Assembly: GCA_034928145.1 (NCBI GenBank)
Contig: JAYFPE010000005.1
Coordinates: forward strand, 19,313 to 83,312
Reading direction: 5' to 3'
DNA length: 64,000 nt
From: Pelethousia sp034928145
Lineage (GTDB): Bacteria; Bacillota; Clostridia; Christensenellales; CAG-138
The stretch's first letter is position 1. Each line of letters begins with the position of its first letter. The notes under the pieces were generated by a model, which saw only the letters and a program-made list of their open reading frames with translations, searched no databases and was not told the DNA's origin. Below are positions 25,499 to 34,935 of this stretch, piece after piece. The translations under genes were made by a program, and so were the position numbers.

Positions 25499-27124
25499 TC
25501 AATCCTGGCGCTGGTTGATATACCATTTATCCGCCGAATACATGATATCCGGCTCGCGCGCCTCGCTCACGCCCTTGATCTCCGCCGAATAGACAATGCT
25601 GTTGAGGCGGAAGTAAAGCACGATGAAGGGCAGCTCTTCGGCGAATTTCACCTGAAATGCCGCGGCCGCCTCGCGGTAGGCGGTTTCATCCTTAGCCGCG
25701 AGGATATCCTTGGCCATGGCCGTAAGCGCCGGCACGGAATAGTTTCCGTAGTGGGCCGTGCCCGCCGGATCCATCACCGCTGTGAGGTCGCCATCGCGGC
25801 CAAGATTGACGCCGATGAGGCAAAGGTCGTATGACCCGGCGCTAAGCTTTTGCATATATTCGCTATCGCTCTGCCCTAAGGCATGGGGTGCCGTGGTAAG
25901 CTCCACCTCCATGCCCAGCTCCATCAGCTGCGAGGCGATGAGGTTGGCAGCCTCCTTGCGGGTGGTCTCTATGGATTCATTCACCAACAGGCGTACGCTA
26001 AAGCCCTGGCCGTTGCGCATGAGCAGGCCGCTCTCTACATCCTGCTCCCAGCCCGCCTCAGCCAAAAGCTCGCGGGCCTTCGCGAGGTTATAGTCGTATA
26101 CCTTGCTTCGGCTTTCGTAGATCCAGCTATCCGGCGCGACCGGCACATCGCAGGGCTGTGCGCGGTTCATGTAAATATTGGCGATGATCTTGCCGCGATC
26201 CAGTGCATAGGAAAGGGCCTTGCGCACATTGGCGTCCCGAAGGGGCGCGTTGTTGCTGTTAATCAGCAGCAGCTCCGCCGTTTGGGTCATCACATCGAGC
26301 ACGGTGGTGGATTCGCTGCGGTAGCGGCCCACGCCCGTATTGGAGCTGGGCACCATATCCAGCTGACCGGCCTGGTAGGAGGCCAGGGCCGTTTCGTTGC
26401 TGTCGCGCTCTACAAAGACGATGGCGTCGAGATAGGGCCGCTGTTTCCACCAATTCCCGTTGGCAATCAGGCGCGCCTCTTGCCCAGTCCAGCTTTCCAG
26501 CAGGAAGGGGCCCGTGCCCACGGGCTGGGCGGCGGCCTGGCCTCCCTGCATCACGGGGAAGGTGAGGGCATAGAGCGAGGCATAGCCGGCCTGGGCCATA
26601 GTCACCTCCAGCGTGCGGTCATCCACCGCCCGCATGGATTCGATCTTGTTCGCCTGGTAGGCATAATAGGAATCCGCTCCCAACTCCTTCAAGCGCGTGA
26701 AGGTAGCCGTTACGTCATAGGCTGTGAAATCGGCGCCGCTATGCCACTTGACGCCGCTGCGCAGGGTAAAGGTCCATACCTTGGCGGCTTCGTCGCTAGT
26801 CCAGCTTTCCGCCAGCTCCGCCGTGAGCTTGCCCGTGGTGCTGATGCTGATGAGGCCCTCGTAGATCAGCGAAAAGAGCGAGAGCATCTCCTCGGTATTC
26901 ACGCGCAGGGGGTCGGTGATATCGGCGTTGATGGGCATGGGCAGCCGTATTTCGCCCCCTGTGAGGGGCGCGGGGTCGGGCGAAGGGGTGGTGAGCAGGG
27001 CCGCTTCCTCCTTCTCCACCGTTTGTGCCGAGCAGGCGCAAAGCAGGCAGAGAAGCAGCGCCAGAAAGGACGCGGCGGCTCGCCTAACCAAGCTCGTCCG
27101 GGTATAGCTTTTTGTATTTTTCAT
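25499..27124 (-). CDS. Peptide/solute ABC-type substrate-binding lipoprotein
   Basis: 541 aa, SBP_bac_5 fold. The lipoprotein signal RRAAASFLALLLCLLCAC ends in a lipobox Cys; the body carries typical features (LIYEGLISISTTGKLTAELAESWT, WTFTLRSGVKWHSGADFTAYDVTAT, and VRKALSYALDRGKI). Binds oligopeptides or similar cargo for an importer whose permeases are not in this window. The start is uncertain: ATG 27124 overlaps the transglycosylase gene by 41 bases; a TTG at the transglycosylase stop would give a shorter, cleaner signal peptide. Confidence 0.9.
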   Translation of the reverse strand: MKNTKSYTRTSLVRRAAASFLALLLCLLCACSAQTVEKEEAALLTTPSPDPAPLTGGEIRLPMPINADITDPLRVNTEEMLSLFSLIYEGLISISTTGKLTAELAESWTSDEAAKVWTFTLRSGVKWHSGADFTAYDVTATFTRLKELGADSYYAYQANKIESMRAVDDRTLEVTMAQAGYASLYALTFPVMQGGQAAAQPVGTGPFLLESWTGQEARLIANGNWWKQRPYLDAIVFVERDSNETALASYQAGQLDMVPSSNTGVGRYRSESTTVLDVMTQTAELLLINSNNAPLRDANVRKALSYALDRGKIIANIYMNRAQPCDVPVAPDSWIYESRSKVYDYNLAKARELLAEAGWEQDVESGLLMRNGQGFSVRLLVNESIETTRKEAANLIASQLMELGMEVELTTAPHALGQSDSEYMQKLSAGSYDLCLIGVNLGRDGDLTAVMDPAGTAHYGNYSVPALTAMAKDILAAKDETAYREAAAAFQVKFAEELPFIVLYFRLNSIVYSAEIKGVSEAREPDIMYSADKWYINQRQD

Positions 27125-27650
27125 AGGCTTGTTCCACTCTTTCCACATAGCTGTCGGTCTCCGCGAAGGGAATCTCCGTCAGCAGGCCATCCTGGCTGTA
27201 GGTTTCGTCCTCCAGCCACTTTTGAAGGTTGCCGGGTCCGGCGTTATAGGCGGCCAGTGCGTGGCTGCGCACGCCGCCAAACCGATCCAGCAGGTAGCGC
27301 AGGTACCAGCAGCCAAGGCGGATATTCAGGGCCGGATCCGTGAGCATGGGCTCCGTAAAATCAGCGAGGCTCAGCTTGGCGGCGATCCAGCCGCCCGTAT
27401 CCGGCATGATCTGCATCAATCCCACCGCGCCTTTGGCGGAAACCACCGCAGGCCGGTTGCCGCTTTCGCAATGGATGACCGCCGCCACCAAATAGGGATC
27501 GAGACTGAACTCCGCGCTCGAAGCCATGATCTCGCCTGGGTAATCCAGGCGGTATTTTCGTTTTTCCATATATTCGTTGAGCCAGAAGGCGCACAACACC
27601 AGGGCCAGCAAGATTACGGCCACCAAAAGCGCCTTAGCGAGCTTATTCAT
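27084..27650 (-). CDS. Slt-type lytic transglycosylase
   Basis: 188 aa. An N-terminal membrane anchor (about 7-24) precedes a goose-lysozyme-like SLT domain with catalytic E62 in VIHCESGNRPAVVSAKGAVGLMQIMPDTG and the ALAAYNAGPGN motif. Cleaves peptidoglycan glycan strands at the outer face of the membrane. Overlaps the SBP gene downstream and coaE upstream (27647-27650). Confidence 0.95.
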   Translation of the reverse strand: MNKLAKALLVAVILLALVLCAFWLNEYMEKRKYRLDYPGEIMASSAEFSLDPYLVAAVIHCESGNRPAVVSAKGAVGLMQIMPDTGGWIAAKLSLADFTEPMLTDPALNIRLGCWYLRYLLDRFGGVRSHALAAYNAGPGNLQKWLEDETYSQDGLLTEIPFAETDSYVERVEQAYEKYKKLYPDELG

Positions 27651-28249
27651 CGCGTTCCTTTCCTTAGGCGCGCATAGGCGGCCTCCGTTTGGGCGAAAAG
27701 CGTCTCTATCGAGCCGCCGTTCTCTAAAATCACATCCGCCAGCGCCCGCTTTTCTTCTTCGGGCATCTGCGTGGCCATCCGCGCTTGGGCAGCCTCGCGG
27801 CTGAGCCCGTCACGCGCCATGGCCCGGTTAAGCCGCGCTTCCACGGGAGCCGTAACCAGCCACACCTCATCGCATAGATCCTGCCATCTTGCTTCAAGCA
27901 GAAGCGCCGCATCCAACACGGCTGCTTGCGCGCCCTCGGCGCGAGCCTTGGCCAGCTCCGCTTCCAACAACGCGCGGATGCGGGGGTGCGTTATGGCGTT
28001 GAGATCGGCCAAGGCCGCCACATCGCCAAAGGCAATGGCCGAGAGGGCAGGCCGATCCAGCGTGCCGTCGGGCCGCAAAATACCCGGGCCAAAACGCTCG
28101 GTCAAGGCCCGCAGGCCCGCCGTGCCGGGCAGAACCACCTGCCGGGCCGCCTGGTCCGCATCAGCCACATAGGCCCCGAGCTTAGCCAAATGCCGCGCTA
28201 CGGTGGATTTGCCCGCGGCCATGGAGCCGGTAAGGCCGATCACGGGCAT
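27647..28249 (-). CDS. coaE: Dephospho-CoA kinase
   Basis: 200 aa. Starts MPVIGLTGSMAAGKST with the P-loop GSMAAGKS, followed by VADADQAARQVVLPGTAGL (substrate Asp) and LEARWQDLCDEVWLVTAPVEARLNRAMARDGLS (lid). Performs the last step of CoA synthesis. ATG 28249 is one base past the polA stop; an in-frame ATG at 28264 has a better SD (GGGAGGGG) and would add 5 residues. polA-coaE pairing is common in Firmicutes. Confidence 0.94.
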   Translation of the reverse strand: MPVIGLTGSMAAGKSTVARHLAKLGAYVADADQAARQVVLPGTAGLRALTERFGPGILRPDGTLDRPALSAIAFGDVAALADLNAITHPRIRALLEAELAKARAEGAQAAVLDAALLLEARWQDLCDEVWLVTAPVEARLNRAMARDGLSREAAQARMATQMPEEEKRALADVILENGGSIETLFAQTEAAYARLRKGTR

Positions 28250-28250
28250 G

Positions 28251-30815
28251 CTACTTCGTGTCATACCAGCTATGCCCCTCCCGCACCTCCGCAACCAAGG
28301 GAACGGAAAGCGCCATCGAGCCCTCCATGCAGGTGCAGAGCAGGCGTTTAACCGGCTCGACTTCATCAAGGGGCGTATCCAAAATGAGTTCGTCGTGTAT
28401 CTGCAAAATCAGCTTGGCCTTGAGCCCCTGCTCGGAGAGGGCCTGCTGCACCCGCACCATGGCCAGCTTGATGATATCCGCGGCCGTGCCCTGGATAGGC
28501 ATGTTCATGGCCACCCGCTCGCCAAAGCTGCGGGTGTTGAAATTGGTGGAGTTGAGCTCCGGCAATTCCCGCCTGCGGCCCATCAAGGTGGAAGCATAGC
28601 CCTTGGCCTTGCCTTCCTCTACGCATCTATCCAAATAGGCCTTCACGCCAGGATAACGCCGGAAATAGCCGGCGATGTAATCCCCCGCTTCCTTGCGGGA
28701 AACGCCGGTGTTGCGGGCCAGGCCGAACTCGCTGATGCCGTAAACGATGCCGAAATTCACCGCCTTAGCCGCACTGCGCTGGGCAGGCGTGAGGCTTTCG
28801 GGCGCAATGCCGAACACCTCCGAGGCGGTGATGGCGTGAATATCCGCGCCGCTTCGGAAAGCTTCCACCATGGCTTTATCCCCGCTCATATGGGCGAGAA
28901 GGCGCAGCTCGATCTGGGAATAGTCCGCACCCACCAGCACATTGCCCGGACTGGCCACAAAGGCCCGGCGGATCTCCCGCCCCAGCTCCGTGCGTATGGG
29001 AATGTTTTGCAAATTGGGCTCTGTGCTGGATATGCGGCCCGTGGCGGCCACGTTTTGGTTGAAGCTGGTATGCACCCGGCCATCCGGCCGCATCAGGCCC
29101 AGCAAACCGTCCAAAAAGGTGCTTTTGAGCTTGGATAAAAAGCGGTATTCCATAACCAGGGGCACGATGGGGTGCTTGTCTTCCAGGGCTTCCAACACGG
29201 CCGCGTCCGTGGAATAGCCGGTCTTGGTCTTTTTTTGAGCCGGCAGGCCCAGCCTTTCAAAGAGAACCGCGCCCAGCTGCTTGGGGGAAAGGATGTTGAA
29301 CGTCTCCCCGGCCAGCTCGTAAATGCATTCCTCGGCCCGCCTGATGCGCTCGCCAAAGTCGGCGCTCAAATGCTTGAGAACCTCGGCGTCCATACGGAAG
29401 CCCTCGCGCTCCATATCATACAACACCCACACGAGGGGCAGCTCCACGGTTTCATAGAGGCTCCAAAGCCCCTTCTCTTCCATTTCCGCCTGCATTACCA
29501 CGCAGAGCGACCAAAGGGCCGCGGCGCCCGGCTCCATCCCGCGTTCCGCGCAAAGGGTTTTGAGCGAATCCGCCGGGTGGATGGCGTGCAGCAGGTAATC
29601 CTGGATCATGGCGTCCCACTTAAGGCCGGCCAGGCGCACGCCATAAGCATCCAGCGCATGTTGCAGGGTCTTCGCGTCGAACACAGCCTTTTCTAGGGCC
29701 GCGTCCTCAAGAATGGGTTTAAGCAACGCCAGAACCCGCGCGGGATCCAGCCCAGGGGTCAGCAGGGTGCCGCCCGCGAGAGAGACCTCGCATTGCGCGG
29801 CCCCATCTATGGCCAACGCCAGGCCCTCGCCCGCTACGATGGCCAGGCGTTTGGCCTTTTTCATCTCTTCACACAGGGCCGCTATGCCCGCTTCATCCTT
29901 GATGCGGCGCGTTTCGCGCGCCGGTGCGGTTGTGGCGGCAGCGGCAGGCGCTTCCCCGCCATGGTCTGCCACGCGGCCCGCCAGCGAGCGCAGCTCCAGC
30001 TTATGCAAAAGGGGCAGCGCACCCCGCAGGGTGGCCGGGCGGAAAACCCAGTCTTCAAGGTTTGCCCCTATGGGAACCTGCGTATCGATCAGACCCAGCT
30101 TGTAGCTAAGCCGGGCGGAATCCCCGCCGCCTTCCAGCTTGGCCTTTAATGCGCCTTTTTCCTCAGCCGCGCGGGTCAGGGCATTCTCCATGGTGCCGTA
30201 TTTTTCGAGCAATTTAAGGGCCGTCTTTTCCCCCACGCCGGGTATGCCGGGAATGTTATCCGATCCGTCGCCCATCAAGCCCTTCAAATCGGGCATACGC
30301 TCGGGCGTAAGGCCGTAGGTTTCCAGCAAAACCGCCTCGTCGTATTCCACGGTCTCGGAAATGCCCTTCTTCGTCATCAATACGTGGGTGCGGGGGGTGA
30401 TGAGCTGCAAAGCATCCCGGTCACCCGTGACCAGGAGCGCTTCCACCCCGGCCCGCTCCGCCATGCGGGAGGCCGTGCCCAGGATATCGTCCGCCTCGAA
30501 GCGCTCGCATTCGCATACGGCGATGCCCATAGCCGTGAGCACCTCCTTGAGCAGGGGGAACTGGGGCCTCAAATCCTCCGGCGTAGCCCTGCGGCCCGCC
30601 TTATATTCTTCATAGAATTCATGGCGGAAGGTGGGGCCGTGCATATCGAAGGCCACCAGCAGGTAGGCGGGCTTCCGCTCCACGAGCTTTAGCAGCATGC
30701 TCAAAAAGCCGTAGATAGCCCCTGTAGGGGTGCCGTCCTTGGCAGCCATAGAAGGCAGGGCATAATAGGCCCGGTGCATAAGGCTGTTGCCATCGATGGC
30801 GATTAGCTGTTCCAA
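28251..30815 (-). CDS. polA: DNA polymerase I
   Basis: 854 aa. The N-terminal 5'-3' exonuclease/FEN domain (LIAIDGNSLMHRAYYAL, RFEADDILGT, LVTGDRDALQLI, GVGEKTALKLL) is complete. The 3'-5' exonuclease region (about 300-470) lacks the DxE motif, as in Bacillus and Thermus enzymes, so proofreading is unlikely. The polymerase domain has VGADYSQIELRLLAH (motif A), the KAVNFGIVYGIS O-helix and QIHDELILD (motif C). Acts in Okazaki fragment maturation and repair. Confidence 0.97.
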   Translation of the reverse strand: MEQLIAIDGNSLMHRAYYALPSMAAKDGTPTGAIYGFLSMLLKLVERKPAYLLVAFDMHGPTFRHEFYEEYKAGRRATPEDLRPQFPLLKEVLTAMGIAVCECERFEADDILGTASRMAERAGVEALLVTGDRDALQLITPRTHVLMTKKGISETVEYDEAVLLETYGLTPERMPDLKGLMGDGSDNIPGIPGVGEKTALKLLEKYGTMENALTRAAEEKGALKAKLEGGGDSARLSYKLGLIDTQVPIGANLEDWVFRPATLRGALPLLHKLELRSLAGRVADHGGEAPAAAATTAPARETRRIKDEAGIAALCEEMKKAKRLAIVAGEGLALAIDGAAQCEVSLAGGTLLTPGLDPARVLALLKPILEDAALEKAVFDAKTLQHALDAYGVRLAGLKWDAMIQDYLLHAIHPADSLKTLCAERGMEPGAAALWSLCVVMQAEMEEKGLWSLYETVELPLVWVLYDMEREGFRMDAEVLKHLSADFGERIRRAEECIYELAGETFNILSPKQLGAVLFERLGLPAQKKTKTGYSTDAAVLEALEDKHPIVPLVMEYRFLSKLKSTFLDGLLGLMRPDGRVHTSFNQNVAATGRISSTEPNLQNIPIRTELGREIRRAFVASPGNVLVGADYSQIELRLLAHMSGDKAMVEAFRSGADIHAITASEVFGIAPESLTPAQRSAAKAVNFGIVYGISEFGLARNTGVSRKEAGDYIAGYFRRYPGVKAYLDRCVEEGKAKGYASTLMGRRRELPELNSTNFNTRSFGERVAMNMPIQGTAADIIKLAMVRVQQALSEQGLKAKLILQIHDELILDTPLDEVEPVKRLLCTCMEGSMALSVPLVAEVREGHSWYDTK

Positions 30816-30864
30816 AGCGCGTACCTCATTGTTCGCATATTGTTCTTCTTATTAAATCACACGA

Positions 30865-30888
30865 ACCGTTAAATTGCAATTTAACGGT
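30865..30888. promoter_or_regulatory. 24-bp perfect palindrome upstream of polA
   Basis: Half-site ACCGTTAAATTG followed directly by its reverse complement. It lies 50 bases before the polA start and 37 bases after the stop of the 211-aa membrane protein. No T-run follows on either strand, so an operator is as likely as a weak terminator. Confidence 0.6.
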
Positions 30889-30924
30889 CCGTAAACGATT
30901 TGCGGCAAGCTGCCGAGATTTAGC

Positions 30925-31560
30925 TTATTGCGCCGCCGGCTCCGGCGCGGCAATCTGCGCCGGCTCTTCGCCCGCAGGAGGCTGCGCGGGCGGCATACCC
31001 TCATCCTTATTGCGGCTGAAGAAGACGAAGAAAGGCTGCGTCACATTCACCACGATGGAAAGCACCAGATAAAGCGTAGCATTCTTCGGGGTGCAGGATT
31101 TATACACCTTATACAGGGCGATATAGTAGAACACCGCGTAAACGATAGACGTGGCCAGCAATAGGAAATACAACACTAAAAAGCCGGCGATAAAGGGCGC
31201 AAAGGCCCAATCGTCATACATCAGCTCCGGCGTGAAGCCCCTGACGAGGGCCACGATAAACAGCGCAAGATAGCATATGGATACGACGGACGTGCCGATA
31301 TCCAGCCCCAGGAGCAGGCCGCGCTGGCGCTTGGTTTTTCCCTCGGCCAGATAAACATATTGATCCGCCAAGCTACCCACGATCCACGACTGGCCGCCGA
31401 TGGGCAGCCAGGCAAGGCCCGGATGGGGAATACCCCGGCGCTTGGACATGGCATAAAAGCCGAGAGAAGAAAGGACGTAAAAGCCAATGCCCAGAAGCAG
31501 CATAAAGCCCATGACGATCCCATAGATCATCCAGAACATGGTAAGGAAAGAACTGCTCAA
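30925..31560 (-). CDS. Multi-pass membrane protein, unknown
   Basis: 211 aa with four hydrophobic segments (about 8-32, 84-106, 120-145, 163-180) and a Pro/Ala/Glu-rich cytoplasmic tail. The conserved-looking stretch SKRRGIPHPGLAWLPIGGQSWIVGSLADQY between TM1 and TM2 is typical of small uncharacterised Clostridial integral membrane proteins. No enzymatic motif seen. Between the nucleoside phosphorylase and polA on the same strand. Confidence 0.75.
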   Translation of the reverse strand: MSSSFLTMFWMIYGIVMGFMLLLGIGFYVLSSLGFYAMSKRRGIPHPGLAWLPIGGQSWIVGSLADQYVYLAEGKTKRQRGLLLGLDIGTSVVSICYLALFIVALVRGFTPELMYDDWAFAPFIAGFLVLYFLLLATSIVYAVFYYIALYKVYKSCTPKNATLYLVLSIVVNVTQPFFVFFSRNKDEGMPPAQPPAGEEPAQIAAPEPAAQ

Positions 31561-31609
31561 ATTAATATCCTCCTAAATATATAGATCACAAGATTGTCAC
31601 GGCAAGGCG

Positions 31610-32923
31610 CTAGGCCCGGATCACATCGTGCACCATGGGCGCGCGGGCAGGCTGCTCCGCCGAGAGGCGCACGGCTCCCCGCAGCAGGGCCGCGGTTTCC
31701 TCCAGGCGGGTCTCGTCGTTCACATAAAGGGTGGCCAGCGGCTCATCCTTGGCTACATAATCCCCTTGGCGTTTATGCATCACCAGGCCCACGGCCGGGT
31801 CGATGCTGTCCGTCTTCTTGGCACGGCCCGCACCAAGGATCTGCGCCGCCGAGCCGATGCGGTTGGCCTCCATAGCCTCGATATAGCCTGCTTGCGCCAG
31901 AAATACGGGCACTTGCCGCCTGGTTTTGCACAGGGCGTCCATATCGTCCAAACAGCCGGGCGCTGCGCCCAGGGCGACGAGCATAGCCTCAAGTTTTTTG
32001 AGGCCCGCGCCGCTTACAAGCGCCTCACGCAGCTTGGCCCCGGCCTCCTGCTCATTGGCGGCCAATCCGCCCAATATCAGCATATGGGAAGCGAGCAGCA
32101 TGCAGACCTCATACAGCGGGTCTGTTTCGAGGATCTTGCCGCGAAGCAGCTCCACGGCCTCCCGCACCTCCAGCGCATTACCCACAGCCAAGCCCAGAGG
32201 CTGATCCATATCCGTAATCACGGCTACGGTTTTGCGGCCCACATGCGCGCCGATGTGCACCATGGTTCTGGCCAGTTCCCGGGCCTCGCTTAGGGTCTGC
32301 ATGAAAGCGCCGCTGCCCATCTTCACATCCAGCACGATGGCGTCCGTGCCTGCGGCGAGCTTTTTGCTCATCACGCTGGAGGCGATGAGGGGAATGCTCT
32401 CTACCGTGCCCGTCACATCCCTAAGGGCGTACATTGCCTTATCCGCGGGCACCAAATCGCCGGTTTGGCCAATCACGCACAGGCCGATCTGCCGCACGAT
32501 ACGCTTGAAGGAACCGATATCCACATGGATCGACACGCCGGGAATGGACTCAAGCTTATCCAGCGTGCCCCCCGTATGGCCCAAGCCCCGGCCGCTCATC
32601 TTGGCCACGGTGCCGCCACAGGCGGCCACCAAAGGCGCGATCACCAAGGTGGTCGTATCTCCCACCCCGCCGGTGGAGTGCTTATCGAGCTTGACGCCGG
32701 GCAAATCAGAAAGATCCACCACCTCGCCCGAATGCCACATGGCCTCGGTGAGGTAGGCAGTTTCCGCTTCGCCCATGCCCTGAAAGCAAACGGCCATCAT
32801 CCAGGCGGATATCTGGTAATCGGGGATAGTCTTATCCACCAGGCCTTTCATTATATAAGCCAGTTCCTCTTTGGTGTGCGCCCCGCCGGCGCGTTTTTTC
32901 AGTATCAAATCTACCATGCGCAT
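31610..32923 (-). CDS. Pyrimidine-nucleoside (thymidine) phosphorylase
   Basis: 437 aa. Phosphorolysis of uridine/thymidine to base and (deoxy)ribose-1-phosphate. The family signature is present: VDLSDLPGVKLDKHSTGGVGDTTTLVIAPLVAACG, then MSGRGLGHTGGTLDKLESIPG and the substrate-binding KKLAAGTDAIVLDVKMGSGAFM. Length fits Pdp/DeoA. Start at 32923 (GGAGGGATTGGCT upstream) rather than 72 bases earlier. Appears to be a single catabolic gene here, without deo neighbours. Confidence 0.95.
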   Translation of the reverse strand: MRMVDLILKKRAGGAHTKEELAYIMKGLVDKTIPDYQISAWMMAVCFQGMGEAETAYLTEAMWHSGEVVDLSDLPGVKLDKHSTGGVGDTTTLVIAPLVAACGGTVAKMSGRGLGHTGGTLDKLESIPGVSIHVDIGSFKRIVRQIGLCVIGQTGDLVPADKAMYALRDVTGTVESIPLIASSVMSKKLAAGTDAIVLDVKMGSGAFMQTLSEARELARTMVHIGAHVGRKTVAVITDMDQPLGLAVGNALEVREAVELLRGKILETDPLYEVCMLLASHMLILGGLAANEQEAGAKLREALVSGAGLKKLEAMLVALGAAPGCLDDMDALCKTRRQVPVFLAQAGYIEAMEANRIGSAAQILGAGRAKKTDSIDPAVGLVMHKRQGDYVAKDEPLATLYVNDETRLEETAALLRGAVRLSAEQPARAPMVHDVIRA

Positions 32924-33085
32924 AGCCAATCCCTCCAACTTTGCGATATGCAGCGCGAAATGCGCCGCAACCCGGCGCATCCGCAGAGGATTCACTGAAT
33001 ATTATTTTAACATATTCCCCGGCCGCTTTCAACACACAGCACCCGCCCCCGTATGGCCGCGCGCGCAGCGGGGAACACTTTTATC

Positions 33086-33301
33086 ATGACGGATTGGGAA
33101 AAATTGACGGCAGACCTGGTAGACGCGCTTGAGCAAAGCCGCATTCGCGAACTGGCGCAGGTGCTCACCAATACCCGCCGCCTGCTTTGGAACAGCTTCA
33201 TATCGGGCGTCTTCCGGGGCCTGGGCACGGCCCTGGGTTTTTCCGTGCTGGGCGCTTTGGCGCTGCTGCTCTTGGGAAAAATCTTCGGCGTTTCTTTTTG
33301 A
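33086..33301 (+). CDS. DUF5665-like small membrane protein
   Basis: 71 aa. An amphipathic N-terminal half (MTDWEKLTADLVDALEQSRI) with LAQVLTNTRRLLWNSFISGVFRGLGTALGFSVLGALALLLL, a single membrane hairpin, is the DUF5665 pattern of Firmicutes. Function unknown. Start 33086 follows GGGGAAC; an 11-residue upstream extension is unlikely. Divergent from the nucleoside phosphorylase. Confidence 0.75.
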   Translation: MTDWEKLTADLVDALEQSRIRELAQVLTNTRRLLWNSFISGVFRGLGTALGFSVLGALALLLLGKIFGVSF

Positions 33302-33378
33302 CGCGCCCGCTCCTGCGCCTGCTGATAAAAATCCCCTCTTGCCAAAATTCCTCCCATGCTTTATAATCATATGCGTTC

Positions 33379-33456
33379 GGGGATGTAGTCTCAGCCGGTT
33401 AGAGCGCTTCGCTCACATCGAAGAGGTCGGGGGTTCGAGTCCCTCCATCCCCACCA
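33379..33456 (+). tRNA. tRNA-Val(CAC)
   Basis: GGGGATG acceptor arm pairs with CATCCCC, followed by A and an encoded CCA. Anticodon stem CTTCG/CGAAG closes loop CTCACAT, anticodon CAC. T arm GGGGG-TTCGAGT-CCCTC. 78 bases with CCA. AT-richer DNA begins immediately after it. Confidence 0.93.
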
Positions 33457-33466
33457 CCCATATGCT

Positions 33467-33510
33467 AAGCCCACACCATAAATAATTTGGAGTGGGCTTT
33501 GATATTTTAT
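33467..33510 (+). terminator. Terminator-like hairpin after tRNA-Val
   Basis: AAGCCCAC and GTGGGCTT (8 bp) with a 17-base AT-rich loop, followed by TGATATTTTA. Eleven bases past the tRNA end. Confidence 0.6.
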
Positions 33511-33888
33511 AGAGTAGTTGGCTTCCCAGCCTATGTTCTTTCATCAACTGCATGCTGATTTTGCTTATCGGTCTGTCTGCTTGCCGACTAATTTGGCTTG
33601 ATCTTCTTAAGCGGTATTTTATGATCGCAGCCTCCATATTCGATATTTTGTATATGATTATGGAATGAATTCAAAGGGGCAAGAAGATCATAGCCTTTGT
33701 CAAACGCTAGGGATGGAAATAAATTCGCAACACTTTTAAAGAGCCATTACCTAGCCATTCATTCGCTTTATCTACTTTTATTTTTATTATTCCAAAACAT
33801 GCACGGAAAATATGATGTGCAACCGCCACATTTCATGTTGTATAATGAATTGTATCATTTGAGCAAATCTCTTTCATTCGGAGGTCGT
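33511..33888. other. AT-rich gap without a recognised gene
   Basis: No supported ORF on either strand. It contains a consensus TATAAT at 33841-33846, about 43 bases before the next start codon, with only a weak -35 (TGCAAC) 17 bases further up. Base composition differs from the core. Confidence 0.5.
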
Positions 33889-34935
33889 ATGCTTCTTCAT
33901 TCCACCACCTTCGAGGAGCGCGCTGAGTTTTTGTACCGCAACGTATTGGACATACCCGCAGGCCTTACCGCGGAGTGCATCGTGCATCCCGACGCCGAGG
34001 TCATATTTGACGGGCTTTTGCATTTCAGGCATTTCCTTCTCGAACTGTTCGCGAGCACCGCAGTGTTTCGCGTGGAAGACGACCTCGAAAGCTACCATAG
34101 GCTTTGGAACAGCGTGCTCTTCCTCAACGTCGCATTTGCGCACGGGGAGTTTTCGCGCGAGGGCGAGCGGGCATATCTAAGCATCAGCAAGGCACTTATT
34201 AAACGGCATTTCAAAAAGCCCGCCGCTTTCTTCATTTTGGCGCTGTCAGGCTTCGGTTTCTATTTCGAGTATTTGAAGTGCGGACAATATGTGGACGATT
34301 ACAAGAAATGCGACGTGCTGTGCATCTGCAACGAGAACTCGTCGGGCATCATCTCGGCGCTTTCCTATCTGGCCCGACGCATGCCTCAAGTGGACACGCG
34401 CAAGGATTACGCCATGCCCACAGAGCTTTTTTTGAAGGCAGATTACGCCTCATTTCTTGCGGGAACCAGTCCGAAGCGGCAGGATATCGACCCTCTGCGC
34501 GCGGATATCCGCGCTACGGCGGGCGTGCTTTCCTCCGTTTGGGAGAGGCTTGCGTCTTCTCTTTCTGAGCGGGGGCTTACCGCCGCGTGCAATTTTTGGA
34601 CGTACTGCACGCCACACTGGATCGTGCATTTCAAAAAGAAGAGCAAAACCATTTGCATATTCACTTTGGCGGCGGATATCGTAGAGTTCGAGATGGCGCT
34701 GCCCTATGATGGGGGCCGTGCGGTGGCGGCGCTCAAGCCCTTATTGAGCGAGGCGGCGCAAGGAGGTCTTGAGGCGCTCGGCTGCATCAAATGCGGTCGC
34801 TGTGACGGCAGCGCCGTGACCATGGCGGACGGACTTTCGCTTTGCCCGCACGAAACTTGGGCGCGGCGGATAAACTTTAAGCTCACCTCCAATGCGGATG
34901 CCCAATCCACGCTCATGCTTCTCGACGCACTGTAA
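33889..34935 (+). CDS. Orphan protein, unknown function
   Basis: 348 aa from ATG 33889, which has GGAGG four bases upstream and a TATAAT at 33841; a longer frame to 33697 lacks an SD. Mostly helical, soluble and rich in Phe, Leu and Cys, with no signal peptide. Features: aromatic stretch KKPAAFFILALSGFGFYFEY, Cys pairs (KKCDVLCIC) and a C-terminal CIKCGRC knuckle that could bind zinc. I do not recognise a family. Lower GC than its neighbours and a position just after tRNA-Val suggest acquisition. Expressed singly by appearance. Confidence 0.65.
   Translation: MLLHSTTFEERAEFLYRNVLDIPAGLTAECIVHPDAEVIFDGLLHFRHFLLELFASTAVFRVEDDLESYHRLWNSVLFLNVAFAHGEFSREGERAYLSISKALIKRHFKKPAAFFILALSGFGFYFEYLKCGQYVDDYKKCDVLCICNENSSGIISALSYLARRMPQVDTRKDYAMPTELFLKADYASFLAGTSPKRQDIDPLRADIRATAGVLSSVWERLASSLSERGLTAACNFWTYCTPHWIVHFKKKSKTICIFTLAADIVEFEMALPYDGGRAVAALKPLLSEAAQGGLEALGCIKCGRCDGSAVTMADGLSLCPHETWARRINFKLTSNADAQSTLMLLDAL

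Noticed and set aside
33413..33637. Minus-strand frame ending in a GMEGLEPPTSS-like sequence
   Set aside because: Its C-terminus is the translated tRNA-Val gene, a well-known false ORF pattern.
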